Source of the DNA: Phycisphaerales bacterium
GTDB lineage: Bacteria > Planctomycetota > Phycisphaerae > Phycisphaerales > UBA1924
Assembly: GCA_022072615.1 (NCBI GenBank)
Contig: JAJVHS010000014.1
Location: 26,951-90,950, forward strand
Direction: 5' to 3'
Length of the DNA stretch: 64,000 bases
Shown here: positions 44,192 through 52,645 of the stretch, in pieces
Layout of the letters: every line of letters starts with the position of its first letter
Position numbering within the stretch: position 1 is the first letter of the stretch
Program-made: the position numbers and the translations under genes
Notes under the pieces: model-generated
Told to the model about the DNA's origin: nothing
The model's database searches: none
What the model saw: only the letters and a program-made list of their open reading frames with translations

Positions 44192-47100
44192 ATGAGCCCT
44201 TACTCGCTTGCACGGACCGCCCGGGTTTTTGCCTCGATGCTCGGCTCGGCCGTCGTGGCCGCGCTCCTGGCGGGCTGCTCGGCGACCACGGCCGAGGACC
44301 GCATGCGAGCGGACCTTGCGACGTACAACGTCGCGTGGACGACGCCCGGGCCCGATTCGTCCGCCTCGATGCCGATCGGAAACGGCACCGTCGGCGCCAA
44401 CGTGTGGACCGAGCCTTCTGGTGACCTGGTCTTTTATGTGTCCCGGACGGATGCGTGGAGCGAGAACGAACGTCTGCTGAAGCTGGGGGAAGTGCGGGTC
44501 TCCATCGATCCCAACCCGCTCGCCCGGGGCGGGACGGTGCGCCAGGAACTTGTGCTCGGCGACGGGCGGATCGACACGACGCTGACGCCGAGTGCGGGCG
44601 ATGATTCGTGCTCTGTGGTGCGCATGTCGCTGTGGGTGGACGCCGACGACCCGGTCATCCGTGTGTCGGTGCGCAGCGACCGGGATGTTCGGCTCTCCGT
44701 GACGGGCCGGACGTGGCGGACCGAACCTCGGCGCATCACCGACGCCGACGAGTTGCGATCCGTCTGGTCGATGCGGGACGCGCCGGCCGATGTCGCGGTG
44801 ATCGAGGGAGCGGATGTCGTCGTCGGAGCGGATCGCGCCCCGTCGGCGCTCGCGTGGTATCACCGCAACGAGCACTCGATCGTTCCCTTCACGGTTGAAC
44901 GGCAGGGGCTTTCGTCGATCAGGGACAAGTTCCCCGACCCGCTCCTGCACAGGACGCTGGGGTGCTGGATCGAGGGCGGAGGACTCGGCCGCGTCGGACC
45001 GATGACGCTTGCGGGCAGCGGACGCTCGTTTGACGTCGCGATCGTGACCGATTCGCGGCAGACCCAGACCGCAGGCGAGTGGATCGCGGGCGTTGAAAGC
45101 ATGGCGCGGGAGCTGGACGCGGCGTCCCGGTCGCGCTCGCGGACCGCGGCGTGGTGGAAGGAGTTCTGGGAGCGGAGCTGGATTTTCATCGAGGGCGATC
45201 CGCCGCTCGATGGTGTCCCGAGCAACGCGCATCCGCTTCGTGTGGGGGTCGACAGCAACGGGCAGAACGGGTTTCAAGGGCTGGTCGCGCAGCCGTGGGT
45301 CTTCGCGGGGGCGCTGGGCGACGACGAGGTGTCGCGGCTCGCGCGACTGGATCGATCCTCGGACACGCCGGACTCCCTTCGTGAACGACTGGCGTTCGCT
45401 GCGGCGCGCGTGGCAAGCGGCGTCGACCCGCCGCCCGCGAGCCCGACCGAGTTCCGCCTGCCGCCCGCGGATCTGACCGGGCCGGCGTCGCTCTCTGAAT
45501 CACTCGCTCGCGGATTCACTGTGTCGGTCTGGATCAAGCCCGAGCCGGGAGCGGATGGACGGCTCGGGCCCGCTCGGATCTTTGACAAGATGACCGCGGG
45601 CGGGAGCGACGGGTTCATCTTCGACACGCACCCGGGGACGAGCCTGCGGCTGATCTGCGGTCAACACACCCTCAGCGTGGACAACATCATCGTGGCCGAT
45701 CAATGGCAGCACGTCGCGGCGAGCTACGACGCGCTGAACGGATCGATGCAGATCTATCGCAACGGCGAGATCGTCGCGGATTCGCCCGCGAGCATCGGCG
45801 CCGACCCGCCGCCGCCCTCGCAGATCACCCGGTCGTACATCCTCCAGCGCTGGATCCTGGGATGCTCGTCGCGCGGGTCGATGTACCCGCCCAAGTTCAA
45901 CGGGTCGATCTTCACGGTCGAGCCCAGGCACGTGAACAATCGCCAGTGGAACCCGGACTGGCGGGCCTGGGGCGGCAGCTACTGGTGGCAGAACACGCGC
46001 CTGCCCTATTACCCGATGCTCGCCGCGGGCGATTACGACCTCATGCACCCGCTCTTTGACTTCTACGGCGCGGCGCTCGACCCGAGCCGGGCCCGGGCCA
46101 AGGAGTACTACGGCGCCGACGGGGTGTACTTCCCCGAGACGATGACGATGTTCTTCACCTACGCAAACGGCGACTACGGCTGGAACCGCGAGGGCCTTGC
46201 GGCGGGCGACATCAGCCCGTGCCCGTGGTGGAAGTGGGCGTGGAACCAGAGCCTCGAGCTCTCGCAGCTCATGCTCGACTACTACGAGTACACCGGCGAC
46301 GAGGCGTTCCTGCGCGACCGGACGCTGCCGATGGTCGATGCGACGCTCGACTACTTCCAGTCGCGATTCGTGACGAACCAGTCGCCGGGGGGAGCCGGTG
46401 ACCACAGGCGGCCGGTCATGACCATCAGGCCGACGCAGGCGGTCGAGACGTACTGGCACGAGGTTGAAAATGACGCACCGTCTGTCGCGGGCGTGCGCTG
46501 CGTCGCGGAGAAGGTTCTCGCGCTCCCCGAGCACCTGGTGCCGCCGCAGGAGCGCGACCGCTGCCAACTGATGCTGGAAGCCTGCCCACCGCTGCCGATG
46601 AAGACGGTGGACGGCGTTGTTGTCGCGGCGCCAGCGGGGAAGTACCGCGACGAGCGTTCCAACTGCGAAACGCCCGAGCTGTACCCGGTGTTCCCGTTCG
46701 GTCTGGCGGGGATCGCGCGGCCCGGGCTGGAGGCGTCGATCGAGGCGTACAAGCGGCGTCACGACAAGGCGACGGTGGGCTGGACGCAGGACGGCGCGTT
46801 CGCGGCGATGCTCGGGCTGCGAGACGAGGCCAGGGCGCAGCTGGTCGCGCGAGCCCGCAACTCACACAGGAATTTCCGCTTCCCCGCGATGTGGGGCCCG
46901 AACTTCGACTGGCTGCCGGACCAGTGCCACGGAGGGAATCTCATGGTGCTGACGCAGCTCATGCTGATGCAGCCCGTGGGCGACAAGGTGTACCTGCTGC
47001 CGGCGTGGCCGCCGGAATGGAACGCTCGCTTCAAGCTGCACGCGCCGGGGAACACGGTGGTCGAAGCCACGGTCGAACACGGCAGGATTGTCAAGCTCGA

Positions 47101-47209
47101 TGTCGACCCGCCCAGCCGAGCCAAGGATCTGGTGGTGTGGGGCGAGGGCGTTCATCCGCGCGCCGAGAACGATGCTCGGTCCGACGCCGATCTCGCCGCC
47201 GCACGATGA
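44192..47209 (+). CDS. DUF5703 glycosidase-like lipoprotein with LamG insertion
   Basis: 1005 residues from the ATG at 44192 with AGGAG upstream. Lipoprotein signal ending in VVAALLAGCSATT. The N-terminal domain matches DUF5703 (YNVAWTTPGPDSSASMPIGNG and FYVSRTDAWSENERLLKLG). A LamG-like concanavalin-fold domain is inserted at about 440-560 (FTVSVWIKPEPG, QWQHVAASYDALNGSMQIYRNG). The second half looks like an (alpha/alpha)6 barrel as in GH95-related enzymes (AWGGSYWWQNTRLPYYPMLA, WKWAWNQSLELSQLMLDYYEYTGDE, and LPAWPPEWNARFKLHAPGN near the end). Probably a surface polysaccharide-degrading enzyme; the substrate is not known. Confidence 0.82.
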   Translation: MSPYSLARTARVFASMLGSAVVAALLAGCSATTAEDRMRADLATYNVAWTTPGPDSSASMPIGNGTVGANVWTEPSGDLVFYVSRTDAWSENERLLKLGEVRVSIDPNPLARGGTVRQELVLGDGRIDTTLTPSAGDDSCSVVRMSLWVDADDPVIRVSVRSDRDVRLSVTGRTWRTEPRRITDADELRSVWSMRDAPADVAVIEGADVVVGADRAPSALAWYHRNEHSIVPFTVERQGLSSIRDKFPDPLLHRTLGCWIEGGGLGRVGPMTLAGSGRSFDVAIVTDSRQTQTAGEWIAGVESMARELDAASRSRSRTAAWWKEFWERSWIFIEGDPPLDGVPSNAHPLRVGVDSNGQNGFQGLVAQPWVFAGALGDDEVSRLARLDRSSDTPDSLRERLAFAAARVASGVDPPPASPTEFRLPPADLTGPASLSESLARGFTVSVWIKPEPGADGRLGPARIFDKMTAGGSDGFIFDTHPGTSLRLICGQHTLSVDNIIVADQWQHVAASYDALNGSMQIYRNGEIVADSPASIGADPPPPSQITRSYILQRWILGCSSRGSMYPPKFNGSIFTVEPRHVNNRQWNPDWRAWGGSYWWQNTRLPYYPMLAAGDYDLMHPLFDFYGAALDPSRARAKEYYGADGVYFPETMTMFFTYANGDYGWNREGLAAGDISPCPWWKWAWNQSLELSQLMLDYYEYTGDEAFLRDRTLPMVDATLDYFQSRFVTNQSPGGAGDHRRPVMTIRPTQAVETYWHEVENDAPSVAGVRCVAEKVLALPEHLVPPQERDRCQLMLEACPPLPMKTVDGVVVAAPAGKYRDERSNCETPELYPVFPFGLAGIARPGLEASIEAYKRRHDKATVGWTQDGAFAAMLGLRDEARAQLVARARNSHRNFRFPAMWGPNFDWLPDQCHGGNLMVLTQLMLMQPVGDKVYLLPAWPPEWNARFKLHAPGNTVVEATVEHGRIVKLDVDPPSRAKDLVVWGEGVHPRAENDARSDADLAAAR

Positions 47210-47224
47210 ACCGGGGAACCAGCC

Positions 47225-48136
47225 ATGCTCGACCTTCGCCAGCTCGCCCGAGTTGAAGAGGCTCGCCTCGCGCACGGGCTGGCGGAGGTCGCCAACGAGG
47301 CTCGATGGCTCTCATCGGGCGGCGTGGTGGTGGCCGGCGCCAAGCGCACGTGGGCGAACACCGCGGCGGGGCTCGGCCTGGGAGTCGATCGCGATCCGGC
47401 CCGAGCCGGTCTGCTGGATGCGAGCTCCCCGCCGGAAACGTGGGGCGTCAGCGGCCGCGAGCTCGACGAGCTGGTCGAGTGGTTCGTGAGCCGGGGCAAC
47501 GAACCCCGCATCGACGTGAGCACGCTCAGCCACCCGTCGCTCATCGAAGGGCTCTCGGCCCGGTATTTCGTGGTCCGGCTGTTCGAGACCATCTACTACC
47601 GCGGGATCGCGGCCGGGGACCATCCGCCGACGACCGTCCCCGGCATCGAGGTCCGACGCGTCGATCCGAGCAATGCCCAGGAACTCCGAGCGTTCGCGGA
47701 AGCGGTCGTGCAGGGCTTCGCCGATACCGACACGCCCGGGCCGGACACCGCGGCAAGCTCCCAGAATCCGGCGCTGCGGGAGGATCTGATCCGGGTGTGC
47801 GAGCGATCGGTGGCGCTCCCGCGCACGATCGCCGTCGCGGCCTTCACCGCGAGCGGCGCGGTCGCGGGGGGCGCGGGGGTGGAAGTGCTCGGCGATGTCG
47901 CCGGCCTGTTCGGGGCGAGCGTGCTCCGCCCGTACCGGCGGATGGGGATCCAGCGGGCGCTGATCGAGGCTCGACTGCGGCTGGCGTCGGAGCGCGGGGC
48001 CCGGGTCGCGACGATCGGGTCACGTCCGGGCGTGGCGACCGAACGCAACGCGCGTCGCGCCGGGTTCTTGGTCGGTTATACGCGGGTGATCCTGGCTCGC
48101 CCGGGCGCGGGACTGGACACCGTCGCCGATTCGTGA
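47225..48136 (+). CDS. GNAT family acetyltransferase with N-terminal extension
   Basis: 303 residues, 15 bp after the DUF5703 gene. The C-terminal GNAT domain (about 140-295) has VLRPYRRMGIQRALIEARLRLASERGARVATI, with the R-x-x-G-x-x-R/G acetyl-CoA motif A, and ERNARRAGF as the usual N-x-x-A-x-x-x-G-F. The first 140 residues may be a partial second acetyltransferase-like half or a substrate domain. Substrate unknown. Confidence 0.8.
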   Translation: MLDLRQLARVEEARLAHGLAEVANEARWLSSGGVVVAGAKRTWANTAAGLGLGVDRDPARAGLLDASSPPETWGVSGRELDELVEWFVSRGNEPRIDVSTLSHPSLIEGLSARYFVVRLFETIYYRGIAAGDHPPTTVPGIEVRRVDPSNAQELRAFAEAVVQGFADTDTPGPDTAASSQNPALREDLIRVCERSVALPRTIAVAAFTASGAVAGGAGVEVLGDVAGLFGASVLRPYRRMGIQRALIEARLRLASERGARVATIGSRPGVATERNARRAGFLVGYTRVILARPGAGLDTVADS

Positions 48137-48343
48137 GAATGCGGCGGATTCGGGGTCCTGCGGCAAAGTCCGCGGTGCTCGCGACCGATACCGACATGGG
48201 GAAAAGTCCCCGAGGGAAATGTGTTTTCGGTCCACGGGCGGAGAGCGTGTTTTCCCGCCCGCCCCCCTCAGCAATCAGGTCGAGATACCCAGCGGCCTCG
48301 TCGGCTCGCGGGCTATCGCGCCGGCAAAAGCAGGAGCTGCAGC

Positions 48344-49417
48344 ATGACATACACGACGTTCCCCGGCACCACCTCGGTCAACGGGATCCCGCAGAGCACA
48401 ACCGCGGGCACCACCAATCAGCCCGGCACGGGCTACACCGGCCAGCCCTTCGGCGGCCAGGGCTTCAACGGGCAGACGATCCAGAATGGCCAGCACTTCG
48501 GTCAGAACCCCACCGGCCTGTACAACAGCCAGTTCAACGGCCAGTACGGCAATCCGTTCGGCGGCCAGTACGGAGGCCAGTTCTTCGGCGGGTACGTCAC
48601 GACCCCCACGGGCTTCCAGTACGTGCCCTTCTTCGCCACGCCCTGGAACTTCAACATCGGGCAGACCGGCGGCTCGACGTTCGGTCAGAACTTCGGCTTC
48701 AACTTCAACCAGCCGTTCGGCCAGATTCATCCCTTCGGCCAGTTCGGCGGCTCGCCCTTCGTGCACGGCTGGAACAACACGACCACGTCGCCGTTTGGCT
48801 ACCCGGTGAACACCACCCCGACCTTCAACGGCTTCCCCGCGCAGACCTGGAACTCGTTCAACGGTTCGACGATCCCCGCCTGGTACCAGGGCCGGTCATT
48901 CAACGGGTGGTTCGGCACGCCGTTCAACTACTCGCCCACGTCGTTCAACTGGAACACGCCCTTCAACTTCTCGTCGCCCTTCAACTACGGCGGGAACACG
49001 CCGGTCAACAGCCACTGGAACACGCCCTTCAACTACAACTGGAACACGCCGACGAACTACGGCTTCCAGCATCCCTCTCAGACCAGTGGCTTCTTCGGCG
49101 GCGTGAACGGCTGGAACTCGTCCACGCCCTTCAACTCGGGCTTCAGCAACGGCTCGTTCAACAGCACCCCGTGGTCGATCCATTCGTTCGACAACGGCTG
49201 GATGTCGCCCTTTGCCACTGGCTTCTACCCCGGCGCATTCGGGTACACCGGCGGGTACGGCATCACGCCGCACTTCATCAACTCGCTCAGCGGGACCCAG
49301 ATTCCCGTCTACGGCGTGCCGGCGTTCCCCTTCGGCGGCTCGGTGAACACGACCGGCCAGACCGGCGCCTTCGTGCCGACCACCGGCGAGTGCTGCGCCA
49401 TCCGCCAGGCGGCCTGA
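48344..49417 (+). CDS. Low-complexity Asn/Phe/Gly/Pro/Thr-rich protein
   Basis: 357 residues with AGGAG 7 nt before the ATG. The N-terminal half has GQ/NGQ/FGGQ units and the second half has repeated NTPFNY/NWNTPFN units (SFNWNTPFNFSSPFNYGG, HWNTPFNYNWNTPTNYGF). The protein has almost no charged residues (a few Arg, His and Asp), no clear signal peptide and no recognisable domain. It ends in ECCAIRQAA, a more ordinary Cys pair. The composition is like prion-like or phase-separating domains. It has its own terminator. I do not know its function. Confidence 0.8.
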   Translation: MTYTTFPGTTSVNGIPQSTTAGTTNQPGTGYTGQPFGGQGFNGQTIQNGQHFGQNPTGLYNSQFNGQYGNPFGGQYGGQFFGGYVTTPTGFQYVPFFATPWNFNIGQTGGSTFGQNFGFNFNQPFGQIHPFGQFGGSPFVHGWNNTTTSPFGYPVNTTPTFNGFPAQTWNSFNGSTIPAWYQGRSFNGWFGTPFNYSPTSFNWNTPFNFSSPFNYGGNTPVNSHWNTPFNYNWNTPTNYGFQHPSQTSGFFGGVNGWNSSTPFNSGFSNGSFNSTPWSIHSFDNGWMSPFATGFYPGAFGYTGGYGITPHFINSLSGTQIPVYGVPAFPFGGSVNTTGQTGAFVPTTGECCAIRQAA

Positions 49418-49442
49418 CCGTCCGTTTCAACGCTCCTCAGCG

Positions 49443-49466
49443 CCGGGCCGTCCACACGCGGCCCGG
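49443..49466 (+). terminator. Terminator of the low-complexity gene
   Basis: 8-bp stem CCGGGCCG / CGGCCCGG with an 8-nt loop, followed by TGTTTTTTCC. It lies 26 bp past the stop and separates this gene from the leader region of thrS. Confidence 0.85.
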
Positions 49467-49527
49467 TGTTTTTTCCGCGTTTCCGCCGCCGGTGCTCGGC
49501 CGACTGGCCCGGATGACGGACGCCCGC

Positions 49528-49533
49528 TATGGT
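49528..49533 (+). promoter_or_regulatory. Possible -10 box of the thrS leader
   Basis: TATGGT ends 7 nt before the ATG of the Thr-rich leader peptide at 49541. The spacing is the same as that of TACAGT before nadK. A -35 box is not clear. If used, the leader peptide would be translated from a leaderless mRNA. Confidence 0.35.
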
Positions 49534-49540
49534 TCTGCCC

Positions 49541-49600
49541 ATGAACACCGGCACCACGACCATCACGACGCGGACGACGACCACGACTCGAAGCGGATGA
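49541..49600 (+). CDS. Threonine-rich leader peptide upstream of thrS
   Basis: 19 codons reading MNTGTTTITTRTTTTTRSG; 11 of 19 are threonine, including five in a row. It can be extended to 49529 (MVLP added) without change of frame. The peptide has no sign of being a stable protein. It lies just before hairpins that can form in mutually exclusive ways and two genes before the end of thrS. It resembles the threonine-operon leader peptide of Escherichia (thrL), which controls transcription by ribosome stalling at Thr codons. I infer the same role for thrS. The +2 frame of the same DNA is His/Asp-rich, so the composition alone is not proof. Confidence 0.7.
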   Translation: MNTGTTTITTRTTTTTRSG

Positions 49601-49654
49601 CGGCCGGCATCCGTGATGATTGACCACTTCCAACCCGGCCCCGAAGGCCGGGTT
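49594..49654 (+). promoter_or_regulatory. Attenuator: mutually exclusive hairpins before thrS
   Basis: Hairpin 1:2 is CGGATG (49594-49599, overlapping the leader stop codon) with CATCCG (49608-49613), loop ACGGCCGG. Hairpin 3:4 is AACCCGGCC (49632-49640) with GGCCGGGTT (49646-49654), loop CCGAA, then GTTCGTTTT: a terminator. The loop sequence GGCCGG (49602-49607) is complementary to CCGGCC (49635-49640), so when hairpin 1:2 is blocked by a ribosome stalled on the Thr codons an antiterminator can form instead of the terminator. This is the logic of amino-acid attenuators. The U-tract is weak. Confidence 0.65.
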
Positions 49655-49683
49655 GTTCGTTTTGGAGCGATGGAGGCACCGCC

Positions 49684-49944
49684 ATGACCACGGCAGATCA
49701 GATTCACTGCGACCGCTGCCGCGCCCCGATGGAGCGTGGCTTCATCCTCGACCGTCAGCAGGGCCTGGGCAGCGGGTTTCAGGCCATGTGGTGCCCGGGG
49801 GTGCCCGACCGCTCCAACTGGCACGCGGGGACGAAGGCCTCGCAGGCCGCGACGGGCATCTCGATCGTCACGTACCGTTGCCCGTCGTGCGGGCTGCTTG
49901 AGTCGTACGCCCCGGCGCCGCCGACACCGCCGATCACACGCTGA
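49684..49944 (+). CDS. DUF6487-like zinc-ribbon protein
   Basis: 86 residues with GGAGG before the ATG. CDRCRAPMERGFILDRQ and YRCPSCGLLESY give two CxxC pairs that could bind one zinc. The layout (Cys pair, hydrophobic middle, Cys pair near the end) is that of small zinc-ribbon proteins such as DUF6487. It lies between the attenuator and thrS and is probably on the same mRNA; thrS starts 68 bp later. Function unknown. Confidence 0.7.
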   Translation: MTTADQIHCDRCRAPMERGFILDRQQGLGSGFQAMWCPGVPDRSNWHAGTKASQAATGISIVTYRCPSCGLLESYAPAPPTPPITR

Positions 49945-50012
49945 CCCACGATTCAGAGACTTGTTCCTGGCCCGCGCGGCCGACCGGCCCCGCGGCATTG
50001 CTGAGACCTCCC

Positions 50013-52256
50013 ATGCCCACCATCACTCTTCCCAACGGCGACAAGAAGAACTTCGAGAAACCCGTGAGCGCCGCGGAGCTCGCCGCGTCGATCGGATCGG
50101 GACTCGCCAAGGCCGCGATCGGCGCGAAGGTCGACTTCGGCGACGGCCAGGGCCCGCAGCTCCGCGACCTGGGCGCCCTGATCGACCGTGACGCGACCGT
50201 GGCCATCATCACCGCGCCCAAGCCCGGGCAGGCCGCCAGCGCCGACGCGCTGTACCTGATGCGGCACTCGGCCGCCCACGTCATGGCCGAGGCCATACAG
50301 GACGTCGTCGGCAAGGACGTCATGCTCGCGTACGGGCCGCCGACCGACACCGGCTTCTTCTACGACATGTTCGTCCCCGCGGGCAAGAAGCTCTCGACCG
50401 ACCACTTCGCGGCGATCGACAAGCGCATGAGCGAGATCATCGCCGAGAACCGGCCGTTCGTCCGCTACGAGGTCGCACCCGGCGAGGGGATGCAGAAGCT
50501 CAAGGCAGAAGGCAACAAGTACAAGGTCGACAACGCCGAGCGGGCGCTGGGCCTGCCGTCGACCGTCTACCACGGGAAAAAGGCGGCGTTCGCGGGGGTC
50601 GACTCCGCGAGCACTGGCGGGCAAGCCGCCAGTGGCACCGGCGCCCGACTCTCGTTCTACGCGACCGGGTCGCCGGGGAAGAACTGGGAGGACCTGTGCC
50701 GCGGCCCGCACGTGCCCTCGACCGGGCGGATCGGCGCCGCCAAGGTCATGTCGCTGGCGTCGAGCTACTGGCACGGCGACGAGACCTCCGACCGGCTCAT
50801 CCGCGTGTACGGCACCGCCTTCGCCACCCAGGCCGATCTCGACGAGTTCCTCAAGCAGAAGGAAGAAGCCGCCAAGCGCGACCACCGCGTCATCGGCAGG
50901 CACCTGCGCCTCTTCCACATCGACGAGGACGTGGGCCAGGGGTTGATTCTGTGGACCCCCAAGGGCTCGATCGTGCGCAAGGAGCTGCAGGCGTTCATCG
51001 CGGCCGAACTCAAGAAGCAGGGCTACACCGAGGTCTTCACCCCGCACATCGGCCGGCTTGATCTCTACAAGACCAGCGGCCACTTCCCTTATTACAAGGA
51101 CTCGCAGTTTGCGCCGATCATCGAGCGCGAGGCGCTCGAGCAGCTCAGCAAGGAAGGGTGCTCGTGCGCGGAGATGATGGCGCGGGTGGAGGGCGTGTCC
51201 CAGCGGCTTGCGGAAGGGCTCAACCACAGGACCGGCCTGACCGTCATCACCCCGGACCGGGTGATGGCCGACGACAAGCTGATCGAGGGGTTCATGCTCA
51301 AGCCCATGAACTGCCCGCACCACGCCAAGATCTTCGCCAGCAGCCCGCACAGCTACCGCGACATGCCCGTGCGCTTGGCGGAGTTCGGCACCGTGTACCG
51401 CTGGGAGCAGTCGGGCGAACTCAACGGCCTGACCCGCGTGCGCGGCTTCACCCAGGACGATGCACACCTGTTCTGCACCGAGGAACAGGTGCCCGCCGAG
51501 ATCCAGGGGTGCCTCTCCCTGGTCAAGACCATCTTCGCCACCCTGGGGATGAAGGAGTACCGCGTGCGCGTCGGCCTGCGCGACCCTGACAGCGCCAAGT
51601 ACACCGGCGCCAAGGAGGGGTGGGATAAGGCGGAGGCCGCCTGCATCGAGGCCGCCCGGTCGCTGGGCGTCCCTTTCAGCCAGGAGCCGGGCGAGGCGGC
51701 GTTCTACGGGCCCAAGATCGACTTTGTCGTCAAGGACGTCATCGGCCGCGAGTGGCAGCTCGGCACCGTGCAGGTCGATTACATCATGGGCAACCGCTTC
51801 GACCTCTCCTACACCGGGCCCGACAACAAGCCGCACCGGCCGGTCGTGATCCACCGCGCGCCCTTCGGCAGCATGGAACGCTTCTGCGGCGTGCTCATCG
51901 AGCACTTCGCCGGCGCCTTCCCGACCTGGCTCAGCCCCGAGCAGGTGCGCGTGCTGCCCATCAGCGACAAGAGCAACGAGTACGCGGAGAAGGTGGCGGC
52001 GGCGCTGCGGGCCGCCGATGTGCGCGTGAGCTCCGATCTTTCCAACGACCGCGTGCAGGCGAAGATCAAGGTCGCGGCCGACGAGAAGGTGCCGTACATG
52101 GCGGTCGTCGGCCCGCGGGATGCCGAACAGGGCATGGTCTCGGTGCGGGCGCGCGGCGTCGAGAAGGATCTGGGCGCGATGAAGCTCGAGGCGTTCGTGG
52201 AGGCTGTGAAGGCGGAGATCGCGTCGAAGAGGGCGGAGCTGGGGGTGAGGCCGTAG
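50013..52256 (+). CDS. thrS: Threonyl-tRNA synthetase
   Basis: 747 residues from the ATG at 50013; a TTG 15 bp upstream is in frame. TGS domain (MPTITLPNGDKKNFEKPVSA), editing domain (HSAAHVMAEA, CRGPHVPSTG), class II core with the zinc Cys in MLKPMNCPHH, motif 2 in RLAEFGTVYRWEQSGELNGL and motif 3 GSMERF, then an anticodon-binding domain (VLPISDKSNEYAEKVAAAL). The family is usually about 640 residues; extra sequence lies in the editing domain, including SASTGGQAASGTGAR, part of which is encoded by a palindrome (50612-50634). It charges tRNA-Thr. Confidence 0.96.
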   Translation: MPTITLPNGDKKNFEKPVSAAELAASIGSGLAKAAIGAKVDFGDGQGPQLRDLGALIDRDATVAIITAPKPGQAASADALYLMRHSAAHVMAEAIQDVVGKDVMLAYGPPTDTGFFYDMFVPAGKKLSTDHFAAIDKRMSEIIAENRPFVRYEVAPGEGMQKLKAEGNKYKVDNAERALGLPSTVYHGKKAAFAGVDSASTGGQAASGTGARLSFYATGSPGKNWEDLCRGPHVPSTGRIGAAKVMSLASSYWHGDETSDRLIRVYGTAFATQADLDEFLKQKEEAAKRDHRVIGRHLRLFHIDEDVGQGLILWTPKGSIVRKELQAFIAAELKKQGYTEVFTPHIGRLDLYKTSGHFPYYKDSQFAPIIEREALEQLSKEGCSCAEMMARVEGVSQRLAEGLNHRTGLTVITPDRVMADDKLIEGFMLKPMNCPHHAKIFASSPHSYRDMPVRLAEFGTVYRWEQSGELNGLTRVRGFTQDDAHLFCTEEQVPAEIQGCLSLVKTIFATLGMKEYRVRVGLRDPDSAKYTGAKEGWDKAEAACIEAARSLGVPFSQEPGEAAFYGPKIDFVVKDVIGREWQLGTVQVDYIMGNRFDLSYTGPDNKPHRPVVIHRAPFGSMERFCGVLIEHFAGAFPTWLSPEQVRVLPISDKSNEYAEKVAAALRAADVRVSSDLSNDRVQAKIKVAADEKVPYMAVVGPRDAEQGMVSVRARGVEKDLGAMKLEAFVEAVKAEIASKRAELGVRP
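50612..50634. repeat. Palindrome in frame inside thrS
   Basis: CACTGGCGG, GCAAG, CCGCCAGTG: perfect 9-bp arms with a 5-nt loop. In the thrS frame it encodes part of STGGQAASG, which sits between GKKAAFAG and SFYATGS where other ThrRS proteins have a short connection. Confidence 0.75.
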
Positions 52257-52262
52257 GAGTGA

Positions 52263-52637
52263 ATGATGCCATCACGAGCGAGACGCCGCGTTCGCTTGAC
52301 GCGACTGGGCGTTGCGTTCATCGCTTTCGCGGTTCTGAGCGCAGCCACGTTGCTCGGCTGGATCGCCCGAGCCGTTCAAGCCGAACTGTTCCCGCCGTTG
52401 GATGAAAAGGGCCGTTTCGGGCTTATCTCGAATCGCGCCGCCAACCGTTGGCTGCGGGAGAATCGGTTGATAGGCAAAACGGTTTCTGAGATTCAGGCAG
52501 CCTTCGGGGCACAGAATGTATACGTCGACTCCGATCTCGGCGCCATTGACATTGGGTACGATTCGGCAGTCCTCGGTTCCATTCTCTGCGAGCTTCAGGA
52601 CGGCCGTGTGACCCGCGCCCGGCTGGAAGTTCCGTAG
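52263..52637 (+). CDS. Unknown protein with N-terminal membrane anchor
   Basis: 124 residues, AGGAGTGA before the ATG at 52263, 6 bp after thrS. One TM at about 14-35 (LGVAFIAFAVLSAATLLGWIA) and a soluble domain with LRENRLIGKTVSEIQAAFG, a pattern that recalls BamE/SmpA-like (GKT..EI...FG) beta domains, but I would not assign it. Base composition is slightly more AT-rich than thrS. Confidence 0.6.
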   Translation: MMPSRARRRVRLTRLGVAFIAFAVLSAATLLGWIARAVQAELFPPLDEKGRFGLISNRAANRWLRENRLIGKTVSEIQAAFGAQNVYVDSDLGAIDIGYDSAVLGSILCELQDGRVTRARLEVP

Positions 52638-52645
52638 CGTCGGGC

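Noticed and set aside
47305..49623. 772-codon plus-strand frame across the GNAT and low-complexity genes
   Set aside because: It is an off-frame shadow of both genes. The low-complexity repeats keep it open, and its end gives the His/Asp-rich reading of the thrS leader region.
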